Shown: in pieces, positions 20,100 to 29,917 of the stretch
How the letters are laid out: every line of letters starts with the position of its first letter
How positions within the stretch are numbered: position 1 is the stretch's first letter
Assembly (NCBI GenBank): GCA_013360695.1
Contig: JABWBC010000009.1
Coordinates: 1-49,103 of the forward strand
Reading direction: 5' to 3'
Length of the DNA: 49,103 nucleotides
DNA from: Phycisphaerales bacterium
GTDB taxonomy: Bacteria > Planctomycetota > Phycisphaerae > Phycisphaerales > UBA1924
The notes under the pieces: generated by a model
Seen by the model: only the letters and a program-made list of their open reading frames with translations
The model's database searches: none
What the model was told of the DNA's origin: nothing
Translations under genes and position numbers: made by a program

Positions 20100-21548
20100 T
20101 TACAGGTTGACCCACTGGTGGCAGGCGGGGGCGAGCAATTCGTCGGCCTTGGACGGTCCCCACGAGCCGGCGGGGTACAAGAGCGGCTCGCGCCCCGTAT
20201 CGATCAGGGGCGCGCTCACCTTCCAGGACGCTTCCACCTCGTCGTTGCGCACAAAGAGGGTGTGATCTCCACGCATGACATCGACGAGAAGCATCTGGTA
20301 AGCCTCGGGGAGCGTGCCGAACTCCTCGGCGTAGCGGAACCGCATCTCTTGCGTGTGAAGGCGCATTCCCTCTCCGGGGATCTTCACCTGGAAGGAGAGG
20401 TTGAAGCCCTCGTTGGGCTGGAGGGTGATGAGCAGTCGGTTGCTCTCGCTCCCGCACACGATGTAGGGCGAGAAGACCGTGGCGGGGGGCGTTCGGAACG
20501 TCACGGCGATCCGCGTCGCCTTCTTTGCCAGGCGCTTCCCGGTACGGAGATAGAACGGCACGCCCTCCCATCGCCAGGTGTTGATCTTCAGGCGCACGGC
20601 GGCGAAGGTCTCGGTCTTTGACGCGGGCGAGACACCGGGCTCCTGGCGATAGCCGGCGAGGGACTTGTCGTTGATCTCGCCCGCGCCGTATTGCCCGAGG
20701 ATGAAGTCGTCGGGCTGGATGGGCGCGATGGAGCGGAGGATCTTGAGCTTTTCGTTGCTGACCGACGTGCCGTCGATCCCGGCGGGGGCGTCCATCGCGA
20801 CCAGGGCGAGGACCTGGAGCAGGTGATTCTGGATGATGTCGCGGACGGCGCCGGCCTGTTCATAGAAGGAGCCGCGGGCCTCGACGCCGAGTTCCTCGGC
20901 GGCGGTGATCTCGACGTGGGAGATGCGGTCGCGGTTCCAGAGCGGCTCCCACAGCGCGTTGCCGAAGCGGAACGCGATGAGGTTCTGCACGGTCTCCTTG
21001 CCGAGGTAGTGATCGAGGCGGAAGAGGGCGCTCTCGGTGAAGTGCTTGTGCAGGAGGGCGTTGAGGGACTGCGCGGAGGCGAGGTCTCGGCCGAACGGCT
21101 TTTCGATCACCAGGCGCGTCCAGCCGGGGCTTTGGTTGAGTCCGGCGGCGGCGAGCGATTCGACGGTCGGCGGGAACGCCGGGAGCGGCAGGGCGAGGTA
21201 GAAGATGCGATGGCCGGGGAGATTGTGCTGCTTCTCCAGGGCTTCGAGGCGTTGCCGCAGGGCGGTGTAGGCGTAGGGAGACGCGTCGCCGAGCGACTGG
21301 AAGAAGACCGAGCGCCCGGCCCAGGCGCGGAGCTCGGCTTCGGGCGCGTGCTTGGCGAGGGCGGCGACGACCTGATCGCGGAAAGCACTGTCGGAGAGGT
21401 TGGCGCGGGCCACGCCCAGGATGGTGGTGCGCCCGCGGGTGGCGGGGTCCTTCTCGATCTCGTGGAGCGCGGGGATGAGCTTGCGCACGGAGAGATCGCC
21501 GGTGGCGCCGAAGATCACGAGGATGTGCCGATCGGGGTAGTTGGTCAT
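20100..21548 (-). CDS. zwf: Glucose-6-phosphate 1-dehydrogenase
   Basis: A 482-residue enzyme that oxidises glucose 6-phosphate to the lactone with NAD(P)+ and opens the oxidative pentose phosphate pathway. The coenzyme loop reads FGATGDLSVRKLIPAL (usual GASGDL), the substrate motif is RLDHYLGKETVQNLIAFRFG with the active-site Asp-His and Lys, and VIEKPFG precedes it. C-terminal motifs such as PFYLRTGKRL and EAYQMLLVDVMRGDHTLFVR are intact. It lies between gnd and pgl on the same strand. The ribosome site is weak. Confidence 0.95.
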   Translation of the reverse strand: MTNYPDRHILVIFGATGDLSVRKLIPALHEIEKDPATRGRTTILGVARANLSDSAFRDQVVAALAKHAPEAELRAWAGRSVFFQSLGDASPYAYTALRQRLEALEKQHNLPGHRIFYLALPLPAFPPTVESLAAAGLNQSPGWTRLVIEKPFGRDLASAQSLNALLHKHFTESALFRLDHYLGKETVQNLIAFRFGNALWEPLWNRDRISHVEITAAEELGVEARGSFYEQAGAVRDIIQNHLLQVLALVAMDAPAGIDGTSVSNEKLKILRSIAPIQPDDFILGQYGAGEINDKSLAGYRQEPGVSPASKTETFAAVRLKINTWRWEGVPFYLRTGKRLAKKATRIAVTFRTPPATVFSPYIVCGSESNRLLITLQPNEGFNLSFQVKIPGEGMRLHTQEMRFRYAEEFGTLPEAYQMLLVDVMRGDHTLFVRNDEVEASWKVSAPLIDTGREPLLYPAGSWGPSKADELLAPACHQWVNL

Positions 21549-21741
21549 GGGAAGGCTCGTCTGAAGTGGTCAAGTGGCGGAGTGGCGTGGTGCATGGGCG
21601 CGACCGATGGACCTTCGAGCGATGGGCGATTCTCACGGGATTCTGACGCGACACCCGGCGGCGTCGCCCCTGGACAGTCACTTTGCCGCTCGATCATTCT
21701 TCTACTCGACTCCGCTCGGGTCCGTTCTCACGCACGACCCT

Positions 21742-22647
21742 TTACTGCCTCTTCACCCCGTGCCCGCCGAACTGTTCGCGGAGCACGGCGAGCATCCGGT
21801 CCGCGTATGAATTGGCCTCGCGCGAGCGGAAGCGCTCGAAGAGTGACTGCGTGATGACGGGCGCGGAGACGTCGAGATCGATGGCGGCCTGCACGGTCCA
21901 GCGTCCTTCGCCGGAATCCGACACCCAGGGACGAACACCCTCGAGCGTCGGATTCTCCGCCAGGGCCCGGGCCGCCAGGTCGAGGAGCCATGAGCGGACC
22001 ACCGAGCCCTCGCGCCAGATTTCGGCGATCTGGCGGCAATCGAGCCCGAAGTCCTTTTTCTTCTCCATGATGGCGAAGCCCTCGGCGAAGGCCTGCATCA
22101 TGCCGTATTCGATCCCGTTGTGGACCATCTTGGTGAAGTGTCCCGCGCCGCTGGGTCCGACGTGTCCCCAGCCCCTGTCCTTGGCTGGGGCGAGGGACTC
22201 GAAGATAGGGCGGAGTTTATCGACGGCGTCGGTGGGTCCGCCGATCATGAGCGAGTAGCCGTTGTCGAGTCCCCACACGCCGCCGCTGGTGCCGCAGTCG
22301 ACGTAGTGGATGCCCGCGCCTGCGAGTTCGGCGGCGCGTCGCGTGGTGTCGTGGAAGTTGGAGTTTCCGCCGTCGATGATGATGTCGCCGCGGGAGAGGA
22401 GCGGGCGGAGTTGTGCGATGGTTTCGTCGACGGGCTTGCCGGAGGGGATCATGAGCCAGACGGCGCGGGGTGCGGCGAGGCCGGCGACGGCGTCGGCGAG
22501 CGACGACGACGCGACCGCGCCGAGGCCGGCAAGTTTCTTCACGCTGTCGGCGTTGAAATCCGAGACGACGACGCGATGCCCGGCGCGGAGCAGCCGCTGG
22601 GCCATGTTGCCGCCCATCTTGCCCAGGCCGACGATGGCGATATCCAT
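21742..22647 (-). CDS. 6-phosphogluconate dehydrogenase, short GndA type
   Basis: A 301-residue decarboxylating 6-phosphogluconate dehydrogenase. AAGGAGG lies 5 bases before the ATG at 22647, which is therefore preferred over one 8 codons upstream. The N-terminus IAIVGLGKMGGNMAQRL is the dinucleotide fold; IDGGNSNFHDT and GPSGAGHFTKMVHNGIEYG supply substrate and catalytic residues, including the Lys in HFTKMVHN. It is the short form (about 300 residues, often NAD-linked) rather than the 470-residue Gnd of E. coli. It is 193 bases upstream of zwf on the same strand, giving the cluster gnd-zwf-pgl. Confidence 0.92.
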   Translation of the reverse strand: MDIAIVGLGKMGGNMAQRLLRAGHRVVVSDFNADSVKKLAGLGAVASSSLADAVAGLAAPRAVWLMIPSGKPVDETIAQLRPLLSRGDIIIDGGNSNFHDTTRRAAELAGAGIHYVDCGTSGGVWGLDNGYSLMIGGPTDAVDKLRPIFESLAPAKDRGWGHVGPSGAGHFTKMVHNGIEYGMMQAFAEGFAIMEKKKDFGLDCRQIAEIWREGSVVRSWLLDLAARALAENPTLEGVRPWVSDSGEGRWTVQAAIDLDVSAPVITQSLFERFRSREANSYADRMLAVLREQFGGHGVKRQ

Positions 22648-22705
22648 GCACGCCTCCTTGCGTGGGGGCATGATAACGGGGATCGGGGTCGGCGTGTGAG
22701 GCGGA

Positions 22706-23872
22706 CTACCGCTTGTCGATGGGGATGTAGGGGGCGGCGTGCGGGCCGACGTACTCGGCCTTCGGTCGATAGAGGCGGTTGTCGGAGAGCTGCTCGATGA
22801 CGTGCCCGGCCCATCCGCTGACGCGCGACATGGCGAACATGGGCGTGAAGAGGTCGAGCTTCAGGCCGATCGAGTGGTAGGTGGTGGCGGAGTAGAAATC
22901 GACGTTTGGATAGATGCCCTTGGCGCCGACCTCGCGGGCCATGATCTGCTCGATGCGGCTGGAGATCTCGTAGAGCTCGAGATTGCCGGTATCAGTTGCG
23001 ATCTGCTTGGCGAAGGTCTTGAGGAACGTGGCGCGCGGATCGATCGTCTTGTAGACGCGATGCCCGAAGCCCATGATGCGGGCGCCCTCGTGGCGGCGGG
23101 CCAGCTTGTCCATGATGAAGGGCTCGATGATGGACATCACGTCCTTGCCCTCTTTCTTGGCGATGTCCTCGATCTCGAACAGCATCTCCATGACTTCCTC
23201 GTTGGCGCCGCCGTGGAGCGGGCCGCGGAGCGAGCCGATGGCGGCGGTGAGGGCGGAGTAGGTGTCGCTGAGGGTGGAGATGACGACTCGGGAGGAGAAG
23301 GTGGAGTTGTTCAGGCCGTGGTCGGCGTGGAGGATCATGCAGATGTCAAAGGCGCGGGCGACGGCGGGGCTAGGCTTGACGCCGTTGAGCATGTAGAGGA
23401 AGTTCTCGGCGAAGGTGAGCTTGGGATCGGGGTCGACCAGGGGCAGGCCGCGCCGGTTGCGGTCGAACATGGCGATGATGGCGGGCACCTGGGCCAGCAC
23501 GTTGAGGGCCTTCTCGCGGACCTTGTGGACCTCGACGGAGTTGGGATCGGGATCGTGCATCGAGAGCGCCGACACCATCGTGCGCAGCATGTGCATGGGC
23601 TGGGCGTTCTTCGGAACCGACAGGATGCGTTCCTTCATCCCCGCGGGGAGCGCATAGCGCGAACGCAGCTGTTGCGTGAAGTCCGCGAGCTCGCCCTTGG
23701 TGGGAAGTCGGCAGTTCCAGAGAAGGAAGACGGTCTCTTCGAAGGTTGAGTTCCGCGCCAGATCGTCGATCGGTATCCCGACGTATTCGAGGATGCCCTT
23801 CTCTCCATCGATGAACGACATCCGAGTCTCGGCGGCGGTGACGCCTTCCAGCCCCTTGGCGAACGTAGCCAT
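22706..23872 (-). CDS. gltA: Citrate synthase
   Basis: A 388-residue type II-like citrate synthase that condenses acetyl-CoA and oxaloacetate. The ATG at 23872 begins the family N-terminus (MATFAKGLEGVTAAETRMSF) after an AAAGGTGG site. All three catalytic positions are visible: His in RGPLHGGANEEV, His in MGFGHRVYKTIDPR and Asp in YPNVDFYSATTYHSIG. The short length resembles citrate/2-methylcitrate synthases of Gram-positive and related groups, and 2-methylcitrate activity cannot be excluded from sequence, although no prp genes are near. It is divergent from the rhomboid gene. Confidence 0.92.
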   Translation of the reverse strand: MATFAKGLEGVTAAETRMSFIDGEKGILEYVGIPIDDLARNSTFEETVFLLWNCRLPTKGELADFTQQLRSRYALPAGMKERILSVPKNAQPMHMLRTMVSALSMHDPDPNSVEVHKVREKALNVLAQVPAIIAMFDRNRRGLPLVDPDPKLTFAENFLYMLNGVKPSPAVARAFDICMILHADHGLNNSTFSSRVVISTLSDTYSALTAAIGSLRGPLHGGANEEVMEMLFEIEDIAKKEGKDVMSIIEPFIMDKLARRHEGARIMGFGHRVYKTIDPRATFLKTFAKQIATDTGNLELYEISSRIEQIMAREVGAKGIYPNVDFYSATTYHSIGLKLDLFTPMFAMSRVSGWAGHVIEQLSDNRLYRPKAEYVGPHAAPYIPIDKR

Positions 23873-24032
23873 ACGACCCACCTTTCGCGGAACGATGAAG
23901 GCTCCGACACGGCGAGGCGAGCCCCAGGTCCGCCGCCCGGCCGGAGAGTGCGCACTATAGAAAGCACCCCGAACCGCAGCCACAGAATCCCAGATTGGCC
24001 GCTCGCTCTTTCTCGCCTCCGTACCATCCGCC

Positions 24033-25211
24033 GTGATTTTTCCGGTCGGAACATCCCGCCCACATCGGCGCCCCGCGACGATCACCCTGGCCCTGATCGG
24101 GGCGATGGTCGCGACGTTTTTGTTCGCACGATTTCAGGCCCGGCTGGACCCCGAGACCTATTCGAGCCTGCTCGGGCGGCTTCACCTGACGTGGAAGCCG
24201 TCGGAGCCATGGCGATTCATCACCTATGCCTTTGCGCACGCGGATTGGTGGCACGTCATCTCCAACGCGATCTTCCTGTGGGTGTTCGGGCCCAGCGTGG
24301 AGGATCGCTTCGGGCACGTGGGATTCCTGGCGTTTTTTCTGGCGGGGTCGGTGTTTGCCGGGCTCGGGCACATCGCCATGAGCCCGGCCCCGGTGATCGG
24401 CGCGTCGGGGGCGGTGTCGGCGGTGACCGGCGCGTACCTGGTCCTCTTTCCGCGAACGACCGTCCGCATCCTTTTCATTGTTTTCTTTAGTTTTTATGAC
24501 ATCCCCGCGACGTGGTTCATCGCGGCGGCGGTCATTCTCGATTTCCTGCGGCTGGGCGATGGCGGGCAGATCGCGCACGGCGCGCACCTGGCGGGCTACC
24601 TCACGGGCTTCGTTGTCGCGGGGGGCTTGCTCGCCACGCGGGTCCTCCCGCGCGAGCCGATGTACGACCTCGTCTCGATCTGGCAGCACCGCAAACGACG
24701 CGCGGCGCTCAAGGCCGCGGTCGAGGATGGACAGAAGGAGCGCGCCGCCAGGCAGGCGCCCGACACCGAGCCCGTGATTTCCGAACACGCCGCGCGGCGC
24801 CGCGCGAAGATCACCGCGTTGCTCGCCTCGGGCGATCGAGCCGGGGCGGCTGACGAATACGAACTCCTCCTCTCTGAAAACGGCCTGGCCTCTCCCGCGG
24901 CGCTGCTCTCCAAGCGTTCGCAGTTCGAAGTCGCGGGTGCGCTGTATCAACTCGCACGCTACCCCCGAGCCATGAGCGCGTTCGAGCTCTTTGCGCGCGC
25001 GTACCCCAACGACCCGCAGACCATCGGCGTGAAGTTGCTCATGGCCGCCATCGCGGTGAGGCACATGCGGGACCACGATCGCGCACGCGCCATCCTCGAC
25101 GACATCGCGCCGAAGCTCTCGACCGATCAGCAGGGTTTCGCCGGCGACCTCCGCGCGGAGCTTGCGTCGAGCGCCGTCACTCCCCCCAATCAACCGAAAG
25201 CCACGCCATGA
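24033..25211 (+). CDS. Rhomboid family intramembrane serine protease
   Basis: A 392-residue membrane protein. Six hydrophobic segments occupy about residues 15-215. The catalytic Ser is in PVIGASGAVSAVTGAYLVLF (GxSG), the catalytic His in GAHLAGYLTGF, and HADWWHVISNAIFLWVFG gives the conserved H-x-x-x-N of rhomboids. After the membrane part comes a soluble 170-residue tail, helical and with TPR-like pairs (ASGDRAGAADEYELLL, LYQLARYPRAMSAFELFARA), probably for binding partners. Its stop overlaps the trpF start by four bases (ATGA), so the two are translationally coupled, though no pathway link is known. Confidence 0.9.
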   Translation: MIFPVGTSRPHRRPATITLALIGAMVATFLFARFQARLDPETYSSLLGRLHLTWKPSEPWRFITYAFAHADWWHVISNAIFLWVFGPSVEDRFGHVGFLAFFLAGSVFAGLGHIAMSPAPVIGASGAVSAVTGAYLVLFPRTTVRILFIVFFSFYDIPATWFIAAAVILDFLRLGDGGQIAHGAHLAGYLTGFVVAGGLLATRVLPREPMYDLVSIWQHRKRRAALKAAVEDGQKERAARQAPDTEPVISEHAARRRAKITALLASGDRAGAADEYELLLSENGLASPAALLSKRSQFEVAGALYQLARYPRAMSAFELFARAYPNDPQTIGVKLLMAAIAVRHMRDHDRARAILDDIAPKLSTDQQGFAGDLRAELASSAVTPPNQPKATP

Positions 25212-25840
25212 GCCGAACACGCATCAAGATCTGCGGCATACGCGACGAGGATTCCGCGATCGCGGCGATCGAGGCCGGGGCCGACGCTCTCGGCTTCGTC
25301 TTCGTCCGCTCCAGCGCCCGCTACATCGACCCCGCCGACGCCTGGTCGCTCGCCTCGGCGCTCCCGCCCTTTGTCTCCAGCGTCGGCGTGTTCATGAACG
25401 CCTCGGTCGATCACTTCTGCGATGTCGAGGAAACCTGCCCAACCACCCTCGCGCAGCTCCACGGCAGCGAGGACGAGGCGACCGTGAAGCAGTGCGGCCC
25501 CGGAATCGTCCGCGGCCTGCGCTTCGGCGCCGACACCATCGACGCCGACCTCGCGCGCTGGGACCGTGTCGATGAGGTCGACGCGATCCTCGTCGATGGC
25601 TCCGCGGGCGGCGAGGGAACCACGCTGGATTGGGAACGCCTTGCCCGGGCGATCGAGCCCATCTCCAAGCGCATCATCCTCGCGGGCGGATTGACGCCCG
25701 CGAATGTCGGCGATGCCATCCGCGCCGTACGCCCGTACGCCGTCGACGTTTCCAGCGGCGTTGAGAGGGAGAAGGGCGTGAAGGACCCGGCGCTGATCGA
25801 GGCGTTCTGCGACGCGGTGCGCGAGGCCGATCGCGGGTAG
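25208..25840 (+). CDS. trpF: Phosphoribosylanthranilate isomerase
   Basis: A 210-residue TIM-barrel enzyme of tryptophan biosynthesis. The N-terminal KICGI carries the catalytic Cys, and AILVDGSAGGEGTTLDW carries the catalytic Asp and phosphate loop. ILAGGLTPANVGDAI and VDVSSGVEREKGVKD complete the phosphate site. Length is normal. It overlaps the rhomboid gene by four bases. The other trp genes are not clustered with it; trpC lies 8 kb away. Confidence 0.95.
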   Translation: MSRTRIKICGIRDEDSAIAAIEAGADALGFVFVRSSARYIDPADAWSLASALPPFVSSVGVFMNASVDHFCDVEETCPTTLAQLHGSEDEATVKQCGPGIVRGLRFGADTIDADLARWDRVDEVDAILVDGSAGGEGTTLDWERLARAIEPISKRIILAGGLTPANVGDAIRAVRPYAVDVSSGVEREKGVKDPALIEAFCDAVREADRG

Positions 25841-25862
25841 CACCCGCCGCCAACAATCGGGC

Positions 25863-26339
25863 ATGACCAGCCCATCGCGCTCGCCGTGCCCACTCTGCCA
25901 GCAGGTCGAACGATGTCGCGACGGCGTTGAACCCATGCTCATTGCCTCGTTGCCGCGCACGTTCGTGGTGCTTGGGAGCAATCAGGGCCTGCCCGGCTGG
26001 TGCGTGCTGGTCCTCCGAGAACATCGCGAGCACCTGGCCGAACTTCCGCGAGAGGAGCAGGGGGCGATCTTCGACGAGGTCGCGCGCGTGGCCGCCGCTA
26101 TCCGCGCGGTCTTCCCGAACTCCGGCGCGGGCGGCGGCCCGCCGCGCATCAACTACGAGTGCCTCGGCAACCAGGTGCACCACATCCATTGGCATGTGAT
26201 CCCGCGCCACGCGAGCGACCCCGATCCTCGCAACGCCGTGTGGGGAATGCCCGCCGAGACGCTGAAGGGAACCACGAGCGACAACGACAAGCAGACGCTC
26301 ATCGCGCAGCTGCGCAAAGCGCTGGACACGACCAAGTAG
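25863..26339 (+). CDS. HIT family protein
   Basis: A 158-residue histidine-triad protein. The triad appears as VHHIHWHVIPR (H-x-H-x-H, nucleotidyl-binding and catalytic), preceded by a conserved NYECLGNQ. The N-terminus SPCPLC gives a C-x2-C pair that in many HIT proteins helps bind zinc. Such enzymes hydrolyse or transfer nucleotidyl groups (dinucleotides, AMP-lysine); the exact substrate cannot be read. It follows trpF by 22 bases and ends 31 bases from a convergent cupin gene. Confidence 0.88.
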   Translation: MTSPSRSPCPLCQQVERCRDGVEPMLIASLPRTFVVLGSNQGLPGWCVLVLREHREHLAELPREEQGAIFDEVARVAAAIRAVFPNSGAGGGPPRINYECLGNQVHHIHWHVIPRHASDPDPRNAVWGMPAETLKGTTSDNDKQTLIAQLRKALDTTK

Positions 26340-26370
26340 CCCGCTGCCCGACGCCGCGCGGATCGCCCAT

Positions 26371-26727
26371 CTACGTCCGATCCACGCCCGTCTTTTCGCT
26401 GGGCGGGCTGAAGAGATCGAGGATGTCCGTGTCTTCGTGCGCAACGCACCCATGCGGCGCGTTGGGCGGGAGCACCAGCACCTGGCCTCCGATCAGCATC
26501 ACCCGCCGCTCCGTCGGCGCGCCCTCGTCGAGCACGAACTCCGCGCGTCCGCTCAGCACGCACACCATCTGCTCGTTGGCGTGATGGTGCGTCGCCAGGC
26601 GGAAGCCCTTCGACAGGCGCACCTTGGAGATCATCATGTGCGCGCCGATGACTCGCCGCCGCTCGATCAGCGGCATGGGGCAGTCGGCGGGCAGGTCGCT
26701 CCACGACAGCACCTTCGATTCAGACAT
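26371..26727 (-). CDS. Small cupin protein
   Basis: A 118-residue single cupin. The metal-site motif is THHHANEQMVCVLSGRAEF (H-x-H-x-x-E-type) and the second motif is VLVLPPNAPHGCVA. Enzymatic role is unknown; small cupins often bind a metal and a small ligand. Its start is 28 bases after the stop of the gamma-synthase-type PLP gene on the same strand, so the two probably form one operon. Confidence 0.8.
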   Translation of the reverse strand: MSESKVLSWSDLPADCPMPLIERRRVIGAHMMISKVRLSKGFRLATHHHANEQMVCVLSGRAEFVLDEGAPTERRVMLIGGQVLVLPPNAPHGCVAHEDTDILDLFSPPSEKTGVDRT

Positions 26728-26755
26728 CGCTCGCTCCGTGTTGAAGTGATTTCAC

Positions 26756-27979
<1,224 letters not shown>

Positions 27980-28158
27980 GACAATCTCCCGTGGGTTTCA
28001 CGAATCCCGGCAAGCGTAGGCCTCGCAGATTTCGCACCAGATCGTGCGTCAAAGTCGGGAGTCCTCGAACCGGAGGAGCAGGCCTCGACCCGCCCGCGTG
28101 ACACGCCCGGAGTCCATTACAATCTGTCCCAAGCCAGAGCACACTTTGGAGCTCTCTC

Positions 28159-28650
28159 ATGATGCCCTTGAACGACACGCCGCTCGCTCCCAAGCACGTC
28201 GCCCCCGGCGGCGGCGCAATCCTCCACGGCCCAGGCGACATCTCCTACATCAAGCTCTCGGCCGCCGACACCGGCAACCGCCTCTCATTCACCGAATACC
28301 ACGTCGAGCCCGGCGCCGGCCCGCCCTTGCACGTACACACGCTTGAGGATGAGACGTTCTATATCCTCGAGGGCACGATCTCGTTCCATGTCGGCGGGAA
28401 TCGGATCGAGGCGACGCCCGGCACGACGCTGTTCGGCCCGCGGAACGTGCCCCACTGCTTCAAGAACAACACGAGCCGCGTCGCCAAGATGATTCTGGTC
28501 GTCACGCCTCCCAAGAACTTTGAGGACTTCTACGCCGGCATTGGCGCGCCGGTCAACGGCAAGCCGCCGGAGCTCCCGATCGTCATCGAGCGCATCGGGC
28601 AACTCGCGCCCAAGCACGGCCTCACAATCCTGGGGCCGAATCCGCTGTAG
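28159..28650 (+). CDS. Cupin domain protein
   Basis: A 163-residue single cupin. Motif 1 is PPLHVHTLEDETFYILEGTI and motif 2 is GPRNVPHCFKN, both intact with the His/Glu metal ligands. It resembles quercetin-dioxygenase-like small cupins, but substrate cannot be told. It is unlinked to its neighbours, being convergent with trpS and 180 bases from the divergent PLP gene. Confidence 0.85.
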   Translation: MMPLNDTPLAPKHVAPGGGAILHGPGDISYIKLSAADTGNRLSFTEYHVEPGAGPPLHVHTLEDETFYILEGTISFHVGGNRIEATPGTTLFGPRNVPHCFKNNTSRVAKMILVVTPPKNFEDFYAGIGAPVNGKPPELPIVIERIGQLAPKHGLTILGPNPL

Positions 28651-28742
28651 CCAAACCACGCAACACAGGCACCGGCACCGCCTCGAGTGCCGTGTTGTCG
28701 TGTGCCATGTGCTCTGGGGGCCTGTGCCCTGCAGCGCTGTTC

Positions 28743-29810
28743 TTACCCCAACACTCTTGCCCCAAAGTCCAGCTTCATCGCCTGTTTCGCCAGGTGCAGC
28801 GTCTCTTCCGCGACCGCGTTGCCCTTCTTCAGGCCGCGTTTGATCACGTCGAGCACGATCGACTCGCCGCCCGGCTCTTCCATCTTCGCCCGGCGCACCC
28901 GCATCGGCTCCAGCATCGTGTTGATCGCCTCGCCCAGCTCCGCCTTCACGTGTCCGTCGCCGATGTTGTCGCCCGCGGCGTATCTCCGCTTGATCTCCGC
29001 CGCCCGCGCCGCGTCGTGGTTGCCGATGAACGCGTCGACGTACTGCATGAGGATGTTGCCGGGATCGCCGGGCTCGGTCGGGCTCTGGCGCCCGGTCGTG
29101 ATCTTGTTGATCTTCTTCTGCACCGCCTTCGCGTCGTCATAGAGGAAGATCGCGTTGCCTAGCGACTTGGACATCTTGTTCTTGCCGTCGATCCCGACGA
29201 GGCGCGCCACGCGCCCGATCTTGGCCGCGGGGATCGGGAAGAGCCCGCCCGACTTCACATGGTCCCGGGGCTCGACGCGGTTGCCCACGCCGCAGTACAT
29301 CTGGTTGAACTTCAGCGCCACGTCGCGGCACATCTCGATGTGTGCCTCCTGGTCCTCGCCCACCGGCACAAGCTCCGGGCGGAACGCCAGGATGTCCGCG
29401 CATTGCCCGACGGCGTACATCGGGAAGCCGAAGGGATAGCTGTCGCCCAGCCCCTTGGTCTCGATCTCCGTCTTGAGCGTCGGGTTCCGCATCACCTTGT
29501 TGAACGGCAACAGCATCGCGAACAGGAACGTCAGCTCCGCGATCGCCGGCACCTCGGATTGCAGCACGAACGTCGAGCGATCCGGGTCGAGCCCCACCGC
29601 CAGCCAGTCCTTCACGATCCCGATCGTGTTGGCGCGGATGTCCGCGGGCTTGTCGGCCAGCGTCGTGAACGCGTGGACGTTGGCGATCAGGAAGTAGCAG
29701 TCATACTCGTCCTGCAGGCGCAGGCGGTTCTCCAGCGAACCGACAAAGTGGCCGAGGTGCAGGCCGGTGCTGGTGGGCGTGTCGCCGGTCAGGATGCGGG
29801 GCTTGCTCAT
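28743..29810 (-). CDS. trpS: Tryptophanyl-tRNA synthetase
   Basis: A 355-residue class I synthetase that charges tRNA-Trp, which is itself encoded at 43403. The HIGH-type motif reads TGLHLGHFVGSL after ILTGDTPTS, and the KMSKS loop is NKMSKSLGNAI. Other family residues (SEVPAIAELTF, PVGEDQEAHIEM) are present. Length is near the usual 330-350. No frameshift. Confidence 0.95.
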   Translation of the reverse strand: MSKPRILTGDTPTSTGLHLGHFVGSLENRLRLQDEYDCYFLIANVHAFTTLADKPADIRANTIGIVKDWLAVGLDPDRSTFVLQSEVPAIAELTFLFAMLLPFNKVMRNPTLKTEIETKGLGDSYPFGFPMYAVGQCADILAFRPELVPVGEDQEAHIEMCRDVALKFNQMYCGVGNRVEPRDHVKSGGLFPIPAAKIGRVARLVGIDGKNKMSKSLGNAIFLYDDAKAVQKKINKITTGRQSPTEPGDPGNILMQYVDAFIGNHDAARAAEIKRRYAAGDNIGDGHVKAELGEAINTMLEPMRVRRAKMEEPGGESIVLDVIKRGLKKGNAVAEETLHLAKQAMKLDFGARVLG

Positions 29811-29917
29811 AGGGAGGAAGGGTACGGGGCCCGCACGCCGTATTCCGGGACATGCGGCGGGGTTGCAGGTTACGGCCGGCCCCCTGCACCTCGCGCCACA
29901 ACTTCATCCCGAGAGTG